In this document: positions 1-10,394 of the stretch, in pieces
Layout of the letters: every line of letters begins with the position of its first letter
How positions within the stretch are numbered: position 1 is the first letter of the stretch
Origin: Bartonella sp. JB63
Lineage (GTDB): Bacteria > Pseudomonadota > Alphaproteobacteria > Rhizobiales > Rhizobiaceae
DNA length: 64,000 nucleotides
Direction of reading: 5' to 3'
Assembly (NCBI RefSeq): GCF_002022665.1
Contig: NZ_CP019788.1
Location: 1,043,501 to 1,107,500, forward strand
Program-made: the position numbers and the translations under genes
Notes under the pieces: model-generated
The model's database searches: none
What the model was told of the DNA's origin: nothing
What the model saw: the letters and a program-made list of their open reading frames with translations, nothing else

Positions 1-1075
1 ATGTAATATAAGCTAAACGCCCTCCTGGCTTTATATAAATCAAAGCTTCATTCAAAATAGCGAACTGTTCTTCCTGACGTTGTTTCACTTGTTGTAATGT
101 CAAACGCCATTTCGCATCTGGACGACGGCGCCATGTTCCTGTCCCACTACATGGAGTATCCAATAAAACGATATCCATTTGACCTATTAATGATTTTAAT
201 TCCTCTTTACACGCTCGTGGTTGTACGTTACGAATACCAGCTCGCCGAAGCCGATTAAAAATAGGAGTCAAACGAACTTTCTCTGAATCATAAGCATAAA
301 TTTGACCTCTATTATCCATATTGGCAGCTAAAGCTAGTGTTTTTCCTCCGGCTCCTGCACAATAATCTAATAACTGCATACCTGCCTTTGCTTCTATAAG
401 ATAAGAAACAATTTGAGATCCCAAATCCTGTATTTCAAAATATCCTTTTTGAAAAGCGGGCTCAGCCTGAACATTAGGATGGCGATCAAATTTTTCAATC
501 GGTTCAATCCTCAACGCTTGCTGAAACCACGAAAAGGACTTAACTTTTGTTTTTTCTAATGCTTTGATTACTTTCTTAGGTGTTGCCTTTAAACTGTTCA
601 CACGTAAATCTAAAGAAGGACGTGTTGCTAAAGCAGCAGCTTCCCTAATCCAATTATCTGCAAATAAAGGATACAGATGAGCTTGACACCATTGAGGAAT
701 ATCAGCGCGAATGTAGTCTGGCGCATTTACTAACTGGCGTTGCTGCCATGCTTGCCTCTGCTGAGGTGCTAATAATTGCGGTGCAAATCGATCTCCCTCT
801 AAAATTTTATCAACTTGCTCAATTGTCATCATACCAGAATCGAACAAAGTACCAAAAACTATATCTCGAAGATTGTCACTATCCATACGCCATTGCAACG
901 AATAACGCCGCCTTAAAACATCATACACAATTGTTCCAATTGCTGCACGATCACTTACTCCAGCAAAACGATGAGAAAGCGCCCAATCTTTTAAAGCTTC
1001 ACCTGCAGGGCGATAACGCATTTCTATTTCCTGTAGAATATCTATTGCCGCCTGCAATCGCCCACCCAATCGCAT
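1..1075 (-). CDS. rsmB: 16S rRNA m5C methyltransferase, RsmB/NOP family (3' end outside window)
   Basis: SAM-dependent RNA cytosine-C5 methyltransferase of the RsmB/NOP2 family, acting on 16S rRNA. I translated the minus strand by hand: 358 codons are open from ATG at 1075 to the window edge. An AGGAGA ribosome binding site lies about 5 bases upstream. An N-terminal NusB-like region is followed by the SAM-binding motif LDYCAGAGGKT (about residues 234-244) and motif IV DTPCSGTGTW (about 305-314), whose Cys belongs to the catalytic pair. The frame leaves the window at AYIT, just where the second catalytic Cys is expected, so the C-terminus is missing only because of the window. Whether it methylates the same base as Escherichia coli RsmB is inferred. 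Confidence 0.9.
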   Translation of the reverse strand, partial: MRLGGRLQAAIDILQEIEMRYRPAGEALKDWALSHRFAGVSDRAAIGTIVYDVLRRRYSLQWRMDSDNLRDIVFGTLFDSGMMTIEQVDKILEGDRFAPQLLAPQQRQAWQQRQLVNAPDYIRADIPQWCQAHLYPLFADNWIREAAALATRPSLDLRVNSLKATPKKVIKALEKTKVKSFSWFQQALRIEPIEKFDRHPNVQAEPAFQKGYFEIQDLGSQIVSYLIEAKAGMQLLDYCAGAGGKTLALAANMDNRGQIYAYDSEKVRLTPIFNRLRRAGIRNVQPRACKEELKSLIGQMDIVLLDTPCSGTGTWRRRPDAKWRLTLQQVKQRQEEQFAILNEALIYIKPGGRLAYIT

Positions 1076-1318
1076 TTATTTCTCCTATTCAATCTCTAAA
1101 ATCTAAATGATTTAACTCAAAAATAAAAATTACCTTCTTATTTTTTAGCATGAACTTTAAAAACAGTCTAAAAAGTGATACTTAAGTCGAATAGTTCTAG
1201 TGTTCTGATCTGAAATGTTTTACTCTAAAGTGAAAGAGGAACCATTATTTTTATAATCTATAAATCTTAAAGAAGCTAATGAAGTATTCCATAACACGAA
1301 CACATCGAAAGACTAAAA

Positions 1319-2185
1319 ATGAAAAAACCAATACTCGCTCTTATTGATTCTTCAATATATGCAAACCCTGTATGTGACCTAGCTTTATGGGCTGCTAAAT
1401 CTATGCAAACAACAATCCGACTGTTGCATGTATTGGATAAATCAGAAGAAGAAATTAGTTTACCAAATACAAAACAAATAAATATTAACAATAATATCCC
1501 AGATCTGTCGATCCTAGAACAGACAGATCCTACTTTTGCTAAAGCACTTTTTGCTCAAAAGGTTGGACAAACCATTTTAGAAGAAGCGAAAAATTACCTC
1601 AACTCTCATAGTGAAATCGAAATTGAAACACGTCTACGTCATGGAACTCTTCTGGATGCATTAAATATTTATAGCAATCAATCATCAATGATTGTGATGG
1701 GAAAACGTGGTGAACAAACAGCGTCTGACAAAAAGCGGTTAGGACTCAACTTTGAAAATGTCGTACGCTCTTCTGAGCTTCCAATCCTTGTTGCCTCACG
1801 TCACCCTCATCCTATTCAACGAATTCTGATAGCTTTTGATGGTGGCCCATTAATTATGAAAGCTATTGATTTTATTTGCTCAAAAGAATCTTTTAAAAAT
1901 ATAACTTTTATATTAGGGATGGCAGAACGGCAAACACAAGCCATACAAAATAGCTTTAACGCAGCATTAGCACGGTTACAATCTGCTGGATTTAATACTG
2001 AATCACTTAAAACAGAAATTAATTTTGAGCAAATGATTCTTCATAACATAGAACCACTTAATCTTAATATGATCCTTATGGGTGCTTTCCATCATTCTAA
2101 AATGCATAATTTTTTATTTGGCTCCAAAAGTCAAGCTATCATCCACAAAGCACCTGTTCCAGTTATGATTATGAGAGAATTATAG
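1319..2185 (+). CDS. Tandem universal stress protein (two Usp domains)
   Basis: Cytoplasmic UspA-superfamily protein of 288 residues with two Usp folds, roughly residues 1-155 and 160-288. Each begins with a hydrophobic strand of the type PILALIDSS or RILIAFDGG. Each ends with a strand resembling the family's C-terminal signature (PILVASR, PVMIMREL). The family's ATP-binding GxxG-(9x)-G(S/T) motif is present only in degenerate form (GKRGEQTASDKKRLG in the first half, GSKSQAI in the second), so nucleotide binding is uncertain. It stands alone between a divergent rsmB and a small ORF. Usp proteins aid survival under stress; the specific trigger cannot be read from the sequence. Confidence 0.88.
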   Translation: MKKPILALIDSSIYANPVCDLALWAAKSMQTTIRLLHVLDKSEEEISLPNTKQININNNIPDLSILEQTDPTFAKALFAQKVGQTILEEAKNYLNSHSEIEIETRLRHGTLLDALNIYSNQSSMIVMGKRGEQTASDKKRLGLNFENVVRSSELPILVASRHPHPIQRILIAFDGGPLIMKAIDFICSKESFKNITFILGMAERQTQAIQNSFNAALARLQSAGFNTESLKTEINFEQMILHNIEPLNLNMILMGAFHHSKMHNFLFGSKSQAIIHKAPVPVMIMREL

Positions 2186-2425
2186 TTATTATCAAATCCA
2201 TAACATAAGCATTTATTGTCTCAATAAGCGACTAAATATTGAAACATAGATAACCGGTAAAGTTTTTTCCGTGAAAAATAAAAATACGTCTGAAAATATT
2301 ATATAGGTTCATCTCTTCTTCTCAAAAAGCATAAATGAACTTTTTAGAAAATTATTGGAACTACTCTCTAGCATGACCGTTTGTCTTACAGTGGTGTATG
2401 CCAGATAATTAAAAAGGAGAAAATA

Positions 2426-2575
2426 ATGAAGACTTCTAGTCATGGAAAAATAACTGCATCCAAAAGCAGCCAAAATAAAATGCCCTCAAACAGTGGCAAG
2501 AAATCCGTCCAAAGTAGTCTACTTAACAATCGCCAATGTGCGTCGAAAACAGGACGGAAGAATATAAAAAGCTAA
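2426..2575 (+). CDS. Small basic Ser/Lys-rich protein, unknown function
   Basis: A 49-residue ORF starting MKTSSHGKITASKSS. I chose this start because AAGGAG ends 6 bases before the ATG at 2426; an in-frame upstream start at 2381 has no such site. The protein is rich in Ser, Lys, Asn and Gln, has a single Cys, and shows no membrane segment or recognisable domain, so it is probably disordered. A strong hairpin begins 40 bases after the stop, which supports a short monocistronic transcript. I do not recognise the family. It could be a small stress or nucleic-acid-binding protein, but that is a guess from charge alone. Confidence 0.5.
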   Translation: MKTSSHGKITASKSSQNKMPSNSGKKSVQSSLLNNRQCASKTGRKNIKS

Positions 2576-2614
2576 TTTTTCATTTATATAACTTCTACAT
2601 AACTACAACTTCCA

Positions 2615-2652
2615 GAAAGAATTGGAGTATTAATATCCAATTCTTTCCTTTT
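2615..2652 (+). terminator. Intrinsic terminator between the small ORF and guaB
   Basis: Perfect 12-bp inverted repeat (2615-2626 with 2636-2647), a 9-base loop, then a T-rich tail. It ends the plus-strand small gene. It lies about 110 bases past the guaB stop and may also serve that minus-strand gene. Confidence 0.7.
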
Positions 2653-2757
2653 ATAGATCTGAAATATTTAAATAGGAAAACTTATCTAAAAAATGACCGG
2701 CAACCTAATTATTTCCTTCCAAGAATTTCTTCATAATAAAATTTTAGCCTATACCTA

Positions 2758-4257
2758 TCAAATAGGACCGCGATAATTTGGACTTTCGCGCGTAATAGAA
2801 ACATCATGTGTATGACTCTCATAAAGACCAGCATTCGTAATACGTACGAAAGTTGCTTTTTCACGAAACTCAACTAAATTTTGCGCTCCCACATACCCCA
2901 TAGAAGCACGTAACCCACCCGCCAGTTGATGTAAAACTGATGCTATAGGACCTTTATAAGCGACTTGTCCTTCAACACCTTCAGGAACTAATTTGAGTGT
3001 ATCTCGAACTTCAGCCTGAAAATAACGATCTGCTGATCCTCTTGCCATAGCACCGACCGACCCCATACCACGATAAGCTTTAAAGGATCGACCCTGATAG
3101 AGATAAACTTCTCCTGGACTTTCTTCTGTACCAGCAAGAAGAGAACCAATCATAGCAGCACAAGCGCCACCTGCTAAAGCTTTAGCAAAATCACCCGAAG
3201 CTTTAATACCACCATCAGCAATAACGGGAATTCCTGCTTTATCAGCAATTTCTGCAGCTCCCATAATAGCTGCAAGCTGAGGAATACCAACACCTGCAAC
3301 AATTCGCGTTGTACAAATAGAACCAGGTCCAATACCAACCTTTACCGCATCAGCACCACTATCAATCAAAGCTTGTGTTGCTTGAGGAGTTGCTACGTTA
3401 CCAGCAATAACAATCGTAGAAAGCGCCATTTTTTTTATACGCTCAACCATGTCCAACACACGTTGAGAATGCCCATGAGCTGTATCGATCACTAATAGAT
3501 CGATACCCGCATCGATTAACCGTTCAGCACGTTCAATTCCTTCATCCCCAACACCACTTGCAGCGGCAACACGTAAACGACCCTGAGAATCTTTTGCAGC
3601 ATTCGGATTTAATCGTGCCTTTTCAATATCTTTCACTGTCACCAAACCAACACAGCGATTTTGTTCATCTACAACAAGTAACTTTTCAATACGGTGATGA
3701 TGTAAAAGATATTTTGCTTCATCTAGTTGAACATTTTCACGTACTGTAATTAAATTTTCATGCGTCATGAGTTCATGGATTTTTTGTTTTGGATCCGATG
3801 CAAAACGCACATCCCTATTAGTCAAAATGCCAACAAGTCGACCTGAAATTCCGCTCTTAGAACCACTTTCGACAACTGGAATACCTGAAATACTATAAGA
3901 ACGCATCAAAGCCTTGGCTTCTTCAAGTGTTGCATCAGGACCAATTGTCACTGGATTGACAACCATACCAGACTCAAATTTTTTCACTTGACGTACTTCT
4001 TCAGCTTGCTCTACAGGAGACATATTCCGATGAATAACACCAAGACCACCAGCTTGAGCCATAGCAATCGCTAAACGCGACTCTGTCACTGTATCCATTG
4101 CAGCAGAAAGAAGTGGCAAATTTAATTCAATATCCCCTGCAATACGTGTTTTAAGATCTACTTGGCTAGGCATGACGAGAGAATGGCCTGGTTGTAAAAG
4201 CACGTCATCAAAAGTTAGTGCCAACGCACCTGTGCTTGTTTCAATAATTTTTGCCAT
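2758..4257 (-). CDS. guaB: Inosine-5'-monophosphate dehydrogenase
   Basis: Oxidises IMP to XMP with NAD+, the committed step of GMP synthesis. It has the full family length (499 aa). A TIM-barrel domain is interrupted by two CBS domains at about residues 95-205. The catalytic loop [15 protein letters not shown] (Cys near residue 314) and the phosphate-binding [11 protein letters not shown] are intact, as is the C-terminal flap with RGMGS. An in-frame TTG lies two codons upstream, but AGAGGA sits 9 bases before the ATG at 4257 and only 3 before the TTG, so I place the start at the ATG. Transcribed as a single gene; nothing unusual. Confidence 0.97.
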   Translation of the reverse strand: MAKIIETSTGALALTFDDVLLQPGHSLVMPSQVDLKTRIAGDIELNLPLLSAAMDTVTESRLAIAMAQAGGLGVIHRNMSPVEQAEEVRQVKKFESGMVVNPVTIGPDATLEEAKALMRSYSISGIPVVESGSKSGISGRLVGILTNRDVRFASDPKQKIHELMTHENLITVRENVQLDEAKYLLHHHRIEKLLVVDEQNRCVGLVTVKDIEKARLNPNAAKDSQGRLRVAAASGVGDEGIERAERLIDAGIDLLVIDTAHGHSQRVLDMVERIKKMALSTIVIAGNVATPQATQALIDSGADAVKVGIGPGSICTTRIVAGVGIPQLAAIMGAAEIADKAGIPVIADGGIKASGDFAKALAGGACAAMIGSLLAGTEESPGEVYLYQGRSFKAYRGMGSVGAMARGSADRYFQAEVRDTLKLVPEGVEGQVAYKGPIASVLHQLAGGLRASMGYVGAQNLVEFREKATFVRITNAGLYESHTHDVSITRESPNYRGPI

Positions 4258-4407
4258 CGCCAAATTCCTCTAATACTAAAACACTGCAATAGTTATAGGA
4301 CGCAACTTTAATTCTCTATAAGTCGCAAATTGGCAATCAATTATGCCATGTGACTGATAAAATGAAAAGAGAAAATAAATATTTTTCTAAAACAGAACTT
4401 ATACAGT

Positions 4408-6039
4408 TTATAATTGCGATTCAATGGGCAACCAACTCATTATTTTTGCAAATGCACGACGTTTCAAATTACTTTTTGGTTCATAATCAACACTGCGTTT
4501 TTTTTCATTTTCAATAAAATCCCAATAAATGCGATTATTATCACCAAGACGTAAACAATAACTCATTTCACCGGTTATTTCTTCAGAAAAAAGTAAATCT
4601 AATCTCGCTGCAATTGGTGCACATTCAAAAAGAATACCCATTTCTGTATTTAACGAAACTGAACGAGGATCAAAATTTAAAGATCCAATAAAAGCAGTTT
4701 TACAATCAATTAAAAAAGCCTTTGTATGCAAGCTCGCCTTATTAGATCTAAACAATCGCAATCGATGAGTTCCTCCATCTGGTTTTAGTTCATAAAGTTG
4801 AACACCACTTTTCAATAACATCTTACGATAAGGCGCATAACCACCATGTACAATGGCTACATCAGTAGCTGCTAAAGAATTAGTAAGAATTTTAACATCA
4901 ATACCTTTTGATACCAACTTGCGAAAACTCTGAGTCCCTGCTTTGCCAGGAACAAAATAAGGCGATGTAATCTGGATTGTTTTTTTTGCACCATTAATAA
5001 CCTGTGAAAGCGCTTCCATTAGCCAATTTGCTGTATGCTTACGCAATGCCTTTTCTGGAGGATCTGAAAGAACATCAACTTTATCTGCAACAAATAAGCG
5101 TTTGCCTGTTTGAAAAAAATATTCAAAATTGATATGTTCATTGACATAATTTAAATAAATTTTGGCAATTTTTGAGTTACGAAATCTACGTAATTTAGCT
5201 CTCCAAATATCGAGGTCTCTTACTCTGTTAGGAACAACCAAAGTGTGGATCGGTAAAACTACAGGGCTATTCCAAAAATTATCAAAAATGGTTTCTACTT
5301 TTTTAACCGATGGACCAATTAACATGAGATCTAAATCTCGAAAACTTGATTTTTTACTTGCACCCAAATAAGAATCTGCAAGATTTCGTCCTCCTACAAA
5401 AGCCACTCGCCCATCAACAACAAAAGCTTTATTGTGCATTCTGCGTGTTACCATAATTGCCCGCAATATAATCTCCAAACCACGACGTAATCCACCCTTA
5501 CGCGCGCGTCCTGGATTAAACACTCTCACCTCAATATGAGGATGTTTATTAAGCGCAATATAGGCTGGATCACGCCCCTGAGCATTAATATCATCCAAAA
5601 GAAGACGCACCCGTACACCACGATCAGCTGCCTCTACTACTTCGCTAAGCAACAAGCGACCTGTTAAATCATCATCCCAAATGTAATACATCAGATCAAG
5701 ACTTCGTCCAGCTTGCGCTGCGCCTATCGCACGAACACAAAATGCATCTAGATTGCTGACAATAAGTGAAAGAGCATCTTTATCAATCCCTACCCCATTT
5801 GTTTCTTTTGCTAATCGGTTAACTATACGATCAATTTTGGTCTCACTTTTCTCAACACTCAATGCATAAGAACACGCTCCCCTAGCACTTCTAACAAAAC
5901 AACCATAAGCATAAATTGCGAACATAGAAGCAATAATAAAAAGTGTGGTAAAACCAACAATAATGTTTAACAGTGTCAAGGAGATGAACTTTCTTTCTAA
6001 AATTATCACAACACATTCAATAAATACGTAAAAAAACAT
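4408..6039 (-). CDS. Phospholipase D / cardiolipin synthase-like membrane protein
   Basis: Two-HKD phosphatidyltransferase-superfamily protein of about 543 residues. An N-terminal hydrophobic segment (about residues 15-45) should anchor it in the inner membrane. The first HKD motif is HNKAFVVD followed by GGRN (about residue 200). The second is HTKAFLID followed by GSLNFDPRS (about residue 436). Both have the catalytic His, Lys and Asp. This layout fits cardiolipin synthases of the ClsA/ClsC type and related phospholipases; substrate cannot be decided from sequence. Start is uncertain: ATG at 6039 is preferred over an in-frame TTG at 6048, and only a weak AGAGA lies upstream. Confidence 0.85.
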   Translation of the reverse strand: MFFYVFIECVVIILERKFISLTLLNIIVGFTTLFIIASMFAIYAYGCFVRSARGACSYALSVEKSETKIDRIVNRLAKETNGVGIDKDALSLIVSNLDAFCVRAIGAAQAGRSLDLMYYIWDDDLTGRLLLSEVVEAADRGVRVRLLLDDINAQGRDPAYIALNKHPHIEVRVFNPGRARKGGLRRGLEIILRAIMVTRRMHNKAFVVDGRVAFVGGRNLADSYLGASKKSSFRDLDLMLIGPSVKKVETIFDNFWNSPVVLPIHTLVVPNRVRDLDIWRAKLRRFRNSKIAKIYLNYVNEHINFEYFFQTGKRLFVADKVDVLSDPPEKALRKHTANWLMEALSQVINGAKKTIQITSPYFVPGKAGTQSFRKLVSKGIDVKILTNSLAATDVAIVHGGYAPYRKMLLKSGVQLYELKPDGGTHRLRLFRSNKASLHTKAFLIDCKTAFIGSLNFDPRSVSLNTEMGILFECAPIAARLDLLFSEEITGEMSYCLRLGDNNRIYWDFIENEKKRSVDYEPKSNLKRRAFAKIMSWLPIESQL

Positions 6040-6256
6040 TAGAATCAATGTCTCTATATCTTAATCTGTAAATGTGATCATATTTCCAAAATATATAAAG
6101 AACATCATCGTTTGAAAATATTTTAAACGAACAAATTATTATAATAAATTACTTCCATTGCTACTTTTAGAATAACTTCTTTTTTTGATGATTAAGATAA
6201 GCACACTCTTTTGAACCATTATAGTTTTTAGGAAAGATGTTTTGCTACAGATTTTA

Positions 6257-7639
6257 TTACTGTTTTTGATTATTAATTGTCTTCAATTCCTCTATTCTAC
6301 GATAAAGCGTAGAGCGCCCAATCTGAAGACGCCGAGCAATTTCACTCATACGCCCTTTATAATGTGCAACTGCCTTTTCAATAATATCACGCTCCATCTC
6401 AGAAAAAGTGCGTACATGCCCATCGGTGTTAAAAAACTGTATAAATTTTTTCTCGTTGCGTTCTTGAATATCATAATCAATCATCTTTGAAACAATCATG
6501 AGTGGATTTTTTATTAATTGCGGAAAATCTCGCACAGTTAACAATGGCCCTTCGCTCATCAAAACCGCACGGAAGAGTAAATTTTCCAGTTCTCTATAAT
6601 TACCAGGCCAATCATATTGCATAAACATAGAAATAACTGCCCCTGCTAAACCATGCACATGCGATTGCCCTGTTTCAGTAATAATATGGTCAATTAAACA
6701 CTGAGAAATTTCTGGAAGATCATCCCTTAACTCTCGCAAAGACGGAATGCTGATATATAATTGTGAGATTTGTTCAAAAAAACTATGTATAAAAAAACCT
6801 TCCTGAACTAAATCTGCAAGACGTGATGTTGAAAGAGAAATAATGCGAAAAGGTGGATTTGTGCCTTTTATTGCTTCTGCTCTCTCTTTAAGGTAATGCG
6901 CAAAACGTTTTTGCTGTATAGGCTCAAGCCGATCAATATCACATAAGCAAAGCGTTCCATGTTCAAGAGAAGAAATCAATGGTAAAAAATCTTCAAACCA
7001 CAAACGATTCTCTTCCTGTAAATCAAAAACCGGTAAACATTGAAAACGGACAAAAGTCCCCTTCGAAAAAGAACTTTCATGGTGGATAACGCGGGCTAAT
7101 TTCTCGTGACCAGTTCCTACCTCACCTTCTATCAAAAGATTCTGTAAAGAAGTCGCTGCACTTTTGGATTTTTCTAGAATCACCTGCATTAAACTGCTTT
7201 TTTTATAGATATTGGAGAATTGCAAATGATTTTCTTTTTGTTTACGAATAGACTGCACTTCACTTTTCAATGCAGTGATGAGTGCAAGATTATTTAGAGT
7301 AACTCTTAACCGCAGCGGTGTAACTGGATAGATCCAATAATCAATAGCTCCAGCGTTTAAAGCTTTTTGAATGAGTTCCTGAGTATCTTGTTTTGCTATA
7401 ACAACAATAGGAGCAGAAATTCCAACTGTTCTAACCATTTTAATTAGGTCACTTATGCTTAGATCACTCATAGCAATATCAAGCAAAATAAGCATAATAT
7501 TTTTACGCTTATATAAAAGATCAACTGTACGTAAGCTATTTTCTGCTTCAATAACGCGGTAGCCAAACCCTCGAAGCATGGTAGAAAGCTCCGCACGCTT
7601 CCTGTGATCTTCACCCGCAACAAGAACAGGACCAACCAT
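6257..7639 (-). CDS. Degenerate NtrC-like response regulator with Fis-type HTH
   Basis: About 460 residues in the NtrC order: receiver (about 1-120), AAA+ like (about 145-385), Fis HTH at the C-terminus (MSEIARRLQIGRSTLYRRI). The receiver keeps an acceptor-like Asp in LILLDIAMSD but lacks the usual Lys, having YWIYPVTP. In the AAA+ part the Walker A is GEVGTGHEK, with His where Lys is normal. The Walker B is GTLCLCDIDRL instead of GTLFLDEI, and the GAFTGA loop that contacts sigma-54 is absent. It therefore probably binds DNA without being an ATP-driven sigma-54 activator. I start it at MVGPVLVAGEDH (7639) because the receiver begins there, although GAGGA is rather far upstream; an ORF extends to 7729. 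Confidence 0.8.
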   Translation of the reverse strand: MVGPVLVAGEDHRKRAELSTMLRGFGYRVIEAENSLRTVDLLYKRKNIMLILLDIAMSDLSISDLIKMVRTVGISAPIVVIAKQDTQELIQKALNAGAIDYWIYPVTPLRLRVTLNNLALITALKSEVQSIRKQKENHLQFSNIYKKSSLMQVILEKSKSAATSLQNLLIEGEVGTGHEKLARVIHHESSFSKGTFVRFQCLPVFDLQEENRLWFEDFLPLISSLEHGTLCLCDIDRLEPIQQKRFAHYLKERAEAIKGTNPPFRIISLSTSRLADLVQEGFFIHSFFEQISQLYISIPSLRELRDDLPEISQCLIDHIITETGQSHVHGLAGAVISMFMQYDWPGNYRELENLLFRAVLMSEGPLLTVRDFPQLIKNPLMIVSKMIDYDIQERNEKKFIQFFNTDGHVRTFSEMERDIIEKAVAHYKGRMSEIARRLQIGRSTLYRRIEELKTINNQKQ

Positions 7640-7850
7640 AACTTTAACAATTTCCTCTGAGACTACTAAATCTTTATAATAAGATTCATTAAAAACCACA
7701 AAATATATTTTACCTTTTGTAACCGGCATGCTAATTTTAGCAAATTACTCATTAAACACAATGTTAAGAATTTTTTCAATTTTTTGCTTTTACTTTAAAA
7801 CTGTCATAATTAAAGTAATAGAAAACACCAAAACAAATAGAGTAAAGAAA

Positions 7851-8225
7851 ATGAAACACATCTGCTGTATTTTGTACCTAACAATCACTACTTTGATATT
7901 AGTTGCTTGTAATTTTTCAAGAAATAACGGACAATATATATTTGTCAACAATATACCAACTGGAATCGATGGAGAATGGATCGATACAAATGGTATTACT
8001 TCCTCTTTTCATAATGGTATTTTTGAAACAAGAGCAGCAGATACAAAAGAAAAACTTTCAGAAGGAACCTATCATTATATCAACACTCACCACGTAGAAA
8101 TTGAAATACATTCACTTCTTCGTGGAACCATCTCTAGAGCAAGTTGTACAATATCCCACGATACAATGCGACTTCTCTGTACATCAGATACTGGTTCACA
8201 ATTTCCCCTCAAACGCAAAACCTAA
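7851..8225 (+). CDS. omp10: Outer-membrane lipoprotein, Omp10 family
   Basis: A 124-residue lipoprotein. The signal peptide ends in the lipobox LVAC, with the lipidated Cys at residue 20. The mature part contains GIDGEWIDTNGI, FHNGIFETR and EKLSEGTYHY. These match my recollection of Brucella Omp10 segment by segment (GIEGSWVDPNGI, FNGGIFETR, EKLAEGNYLY). The ATG at 7851 is chosen because the signal peptide starts there; the frame is open 123 bases further upstream without signal-like sequence. It should sit in the outer membrane; molecular function is unknown in the family, although Brucella Omp10 is a known antigen. Confidence 0.85.
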   Translation: MKHICCILYLTITTLILVACNFSRNNGQYIFVNNIPTGIDGEWIDTNGITSSFHNGIFETRAADTKEKLSEGTYHYINTHHVEIEIHSLLRGTISRASCTISHDTMRLLCTSDTGSQFPLKRKT

Positions 8226-8256
8226 ACAAAAGTTAAAACTTCTCAGCACTCTCACA

Positions 8257-8279
8257 GGAAGAGGTTTCCTCTTCCTTTT
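8257..8279 (+). terminator. Intrinsic terminator after omp10
   Basis: Eight-bp perfect stem GGAAGAGG/CCTCTTCC with a three-base loop, then TTTT, 31 bases after the omp10 stop. Confidence 0.8.
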
Positions 8280-8462
8280 GGTAAATTGTTAGGCGAGAAC
8301 ACATTATAATATTTCTAAGGTTACGCTATATCATGAACTTAAAAAAATGATCACCTATCAATAGATATCTCAAAAATCGCTTCTCTTAAAGATACTGCTA
8401 TTGTTTCATTATTTTTTGTTACCAAATAATAAAATGACATTGGATCGTCAGTATTAATCAAA

Positions 8463-9422
8463 TTACACTACACCAATACGTAAAAGATCATGAAAATGAA
8501 CAATTCCTATAGGTTTCTTATTTTCAATCACGAAAAACGCGCCAATATGATGATCAGTAATAAATGCTGTCGCAGCACCAACAAGTGTATCTGGACTAAC
8601 GGTCTTTGGATTTTTAGTCATTACCTCATCAACATTGAATCGTGATAAATCCTTGTGAATATTTCGAGCAAGATCACCATCCGTTACAATTCCAATTAAT
8701 TCACCTCTTGAATTCACAACACCAACACAACCAAAATGTTTTCTAACCAAAATCTGCATAGCTTCGATCATAGACATTCCCTGTGCAACCAAAGGCAAAC
8801 GATCACCTTGATGCATAATATCACGCACATATTTAAGGTTTGCACCAAGAGAACCTCCAGGATGATAAATTTTGAAATCAGTTGCAGTAAAACCTCGCAT
8901 TTCCAAAAGAGCAATAGCTAATGCATCCCCTACTACCAATTGCATAGTTGTTGAAGTTGTCGGAGCAAGTCCATGAGGACAAGCTTCCTCTACTTTTGGC
9001 AATAATAAGACAATATCAGCTTGCCGCCCTAATATAGAGTGTTCACCAGATGTTATTGCAATCAATGGTATACGAAAACGTGCAGCATGGCTTATAATGC
9101 CACTTAACTCTGTAGTTTCTCCTGACCATGATAAAGCAAGAATAACATCATCAGAACCAATCATACCAAGATCACCATGATTAGCTTCCGCGGCATGGAT
9201 GAAAAAAGCAGGTGTTCCAGTTGAAGCTAAAGTCGCAGCAATTTTCGTTCCTATATGACCACTCTTGCCAAGACCAGTAATCACTACATGACCATTCGCA
9301 TTGCTAATAGTTTGAACAGTTTCACTAAAAGAATCAGCAAGCTTCTCATGAAAAGCCTTCTCAAGAACTTCAAGTCCTCGTTTTTCAATAGAAATAGTTT
9401 TAAGCGCTAAAGATAACAGCAT
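8463..9422 (-). CDS. kdsD: Arabinose-5-phosphate isomerase (KpsF/GutQ family)
   Basis: Interconverts ribulose-5-phosphate and arabinose-5-phosphate, the first step toward Kdo for LPS. It is 319 aa. An N-terminal SIS domain carries GLGKSGHIGTKIAATLASTG and LSWSGETTEL. Two CBS domains fill about residues 200-319 (DIMHQGDRLP, GIVTDGDLARN, DEVMTKNP). The length and domain order are those of KdsD. It lies 39 bases downstream of galU on the same strand, so the two sugar-precursor genes probably form an operon. No clear ribosome binding site precedes the ATG at 9422. Confidence 0.93.
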   Translation of the reverse strand: MLLSLALKTISIEKRGLEVLEKAFHEKLADSFSETVQTISNANGHVVITGLGKSGHIGTKIAATLASTGTPAFFIHAAEANHGDLGMIGSDDVILALSWSGETTELSGIISHAARFRIPLIAITSGEHSILGRQADIVLLLPKVEEACPHGLAPTTSTTMQLVVGDALAIALLEMRGFTATDFKIYHPGGSLGANLKYVRDIMHQGDRLPLVAQGMSMIEAMQILVRKHFGCVGVVNSRGELIGIVTDGDLARNIHKDLSRFNVDEVMTKNPKTVSPDTLVGAATAFITDHHIGAFFVIENKKPIGIVHFHDLLRIGVV

Positions 9423-9461
9423 TTTGTAAAGTTAACGTATGAGGGGGCTGCATCATCATAA

Positions 9462-10394
9462 CTAAATTCGATAAATGAAATCATATTCAAAGTCTATATC
9501 ATTTTTCAATGTTAATTTTTGCAAGTAAATTTTCAACGATACAGAAAGTTGTTGATACATATCAGTACGTGAAAGAGCGAATGCAACATTAGCTTCAATA
9601 AAACCAATTTTAGAACCACAATCAAAAGTGTATCCATCTAACTGAAAACCAAAAAAAGTCTGCTTATTTGAAAGTCGTACCATAGCATCTGTTAATTGAA
9701 TTTCATTTCCTGTTCCTTGTTTTTGATCAGATAAAATATCAAAAATCTCTGGCTGCAAAATATAACGCCCATTAATATACAGATTAGATGGAGCTATTTC
9801 TACAGCTGGTTTCTCTACCATCTGTGTGATTTCAAAACCATTTGCAACCTGCTTTCCTTTTCCCACAATACCATATTTATATACTTCTTCAGGATTGCAC
9901 TCTTGAACAGCAATAACATTACCTCCTCCTGTTTTTTCATAAAGTTGGATCATTTCAGAAAGGCAACCTTTTTCAGTTTGCATAAGCATATCGGGCAATA
10001 ATAAGGCAAAGGGTTCATTTCCAATGAGTTCACGCGCACACCAAACAGCATGCCCTAATCCCAAAGGTTGCTGTTGCCGAGTAAAAGAAGTTGTTCCTGG
10101 CTGTAATTGCAAATCTTTTAAATGCTCTAGCTCCTCTATTCTTCCACATTTAGCAAGAGTTGTATATAATTCAACTTGAGCATCAAAGTAATCTTCAATA
10201 ACTGCTTTATTGCGCCCAGTAACAAAAATGAAATGCTCAATACCTGCTTCACGTGCCTCATCCACAACATACTGAATAACAGGTTTGTCAACAATAGTTA
10301 GCATTTCTTTAGGAACTGTTTTTGTTGCTGGAAGAAAACGAGTACCAAGACCTGCTACAGGAAATACTGCCTTACGGATTTTACGTACGCTCAT
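9462..10394 (-). CDS. galU: UTP-glucose-1-phosphate uridylyltransferase
   Basis: Makes UDP-glucose from UTP and glucose-1-phosphate for envelope glycans. The nucleotide-binding signature [16 protein letters not shown] lies near the N-terminus, with KEML, the VVDEA helix, VTGRNK and MVEKP following as in GalU. I place the start at ATG 10394 (MSVRKIRK), which gives the usual short N-terminus before the signature; an in-frame TTG at 10409 would add five residues. The ribosome binding site is poor for either. Upstream partner of kdsD; both feed lipopolysaccharide synthesis. Confidence 0.95.
   Translation of the reverse strand: MSVRKIRKAVFPVAGLGTRFLPATKTVPKEMLTIVDKPVIQYVVDEAREAGIEHFIFVTGRNKAVIEDYFDAQVELYTTLAKCGRIEELEHLKDLQLQPGTTSFTRQQQPLGLGHAVWCARELIGNEPFALLLPDMLMQTEKGCLSEMIQLYEKTGGGNVIAVQECNPEEVYKYGIVGKGKQVANGFEITQMVEKPAVEIAPSNLYINGRYILQPEIFDILSDQKQGTGNEIQLTDAMVRLSNKQTFFGFQLDGYTFDCGSKIGFIEANVAFALSRTDMYQQLSVSLKIYLQKLTLKNDIDFEYDFIYRI

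Noticed and set aside
748..1110. 120-codon plus-strand ORF
   Set aside because: It is antisense to the 5' part of rsmB, whose minus-strand frame is continuous and has clear family motifs.
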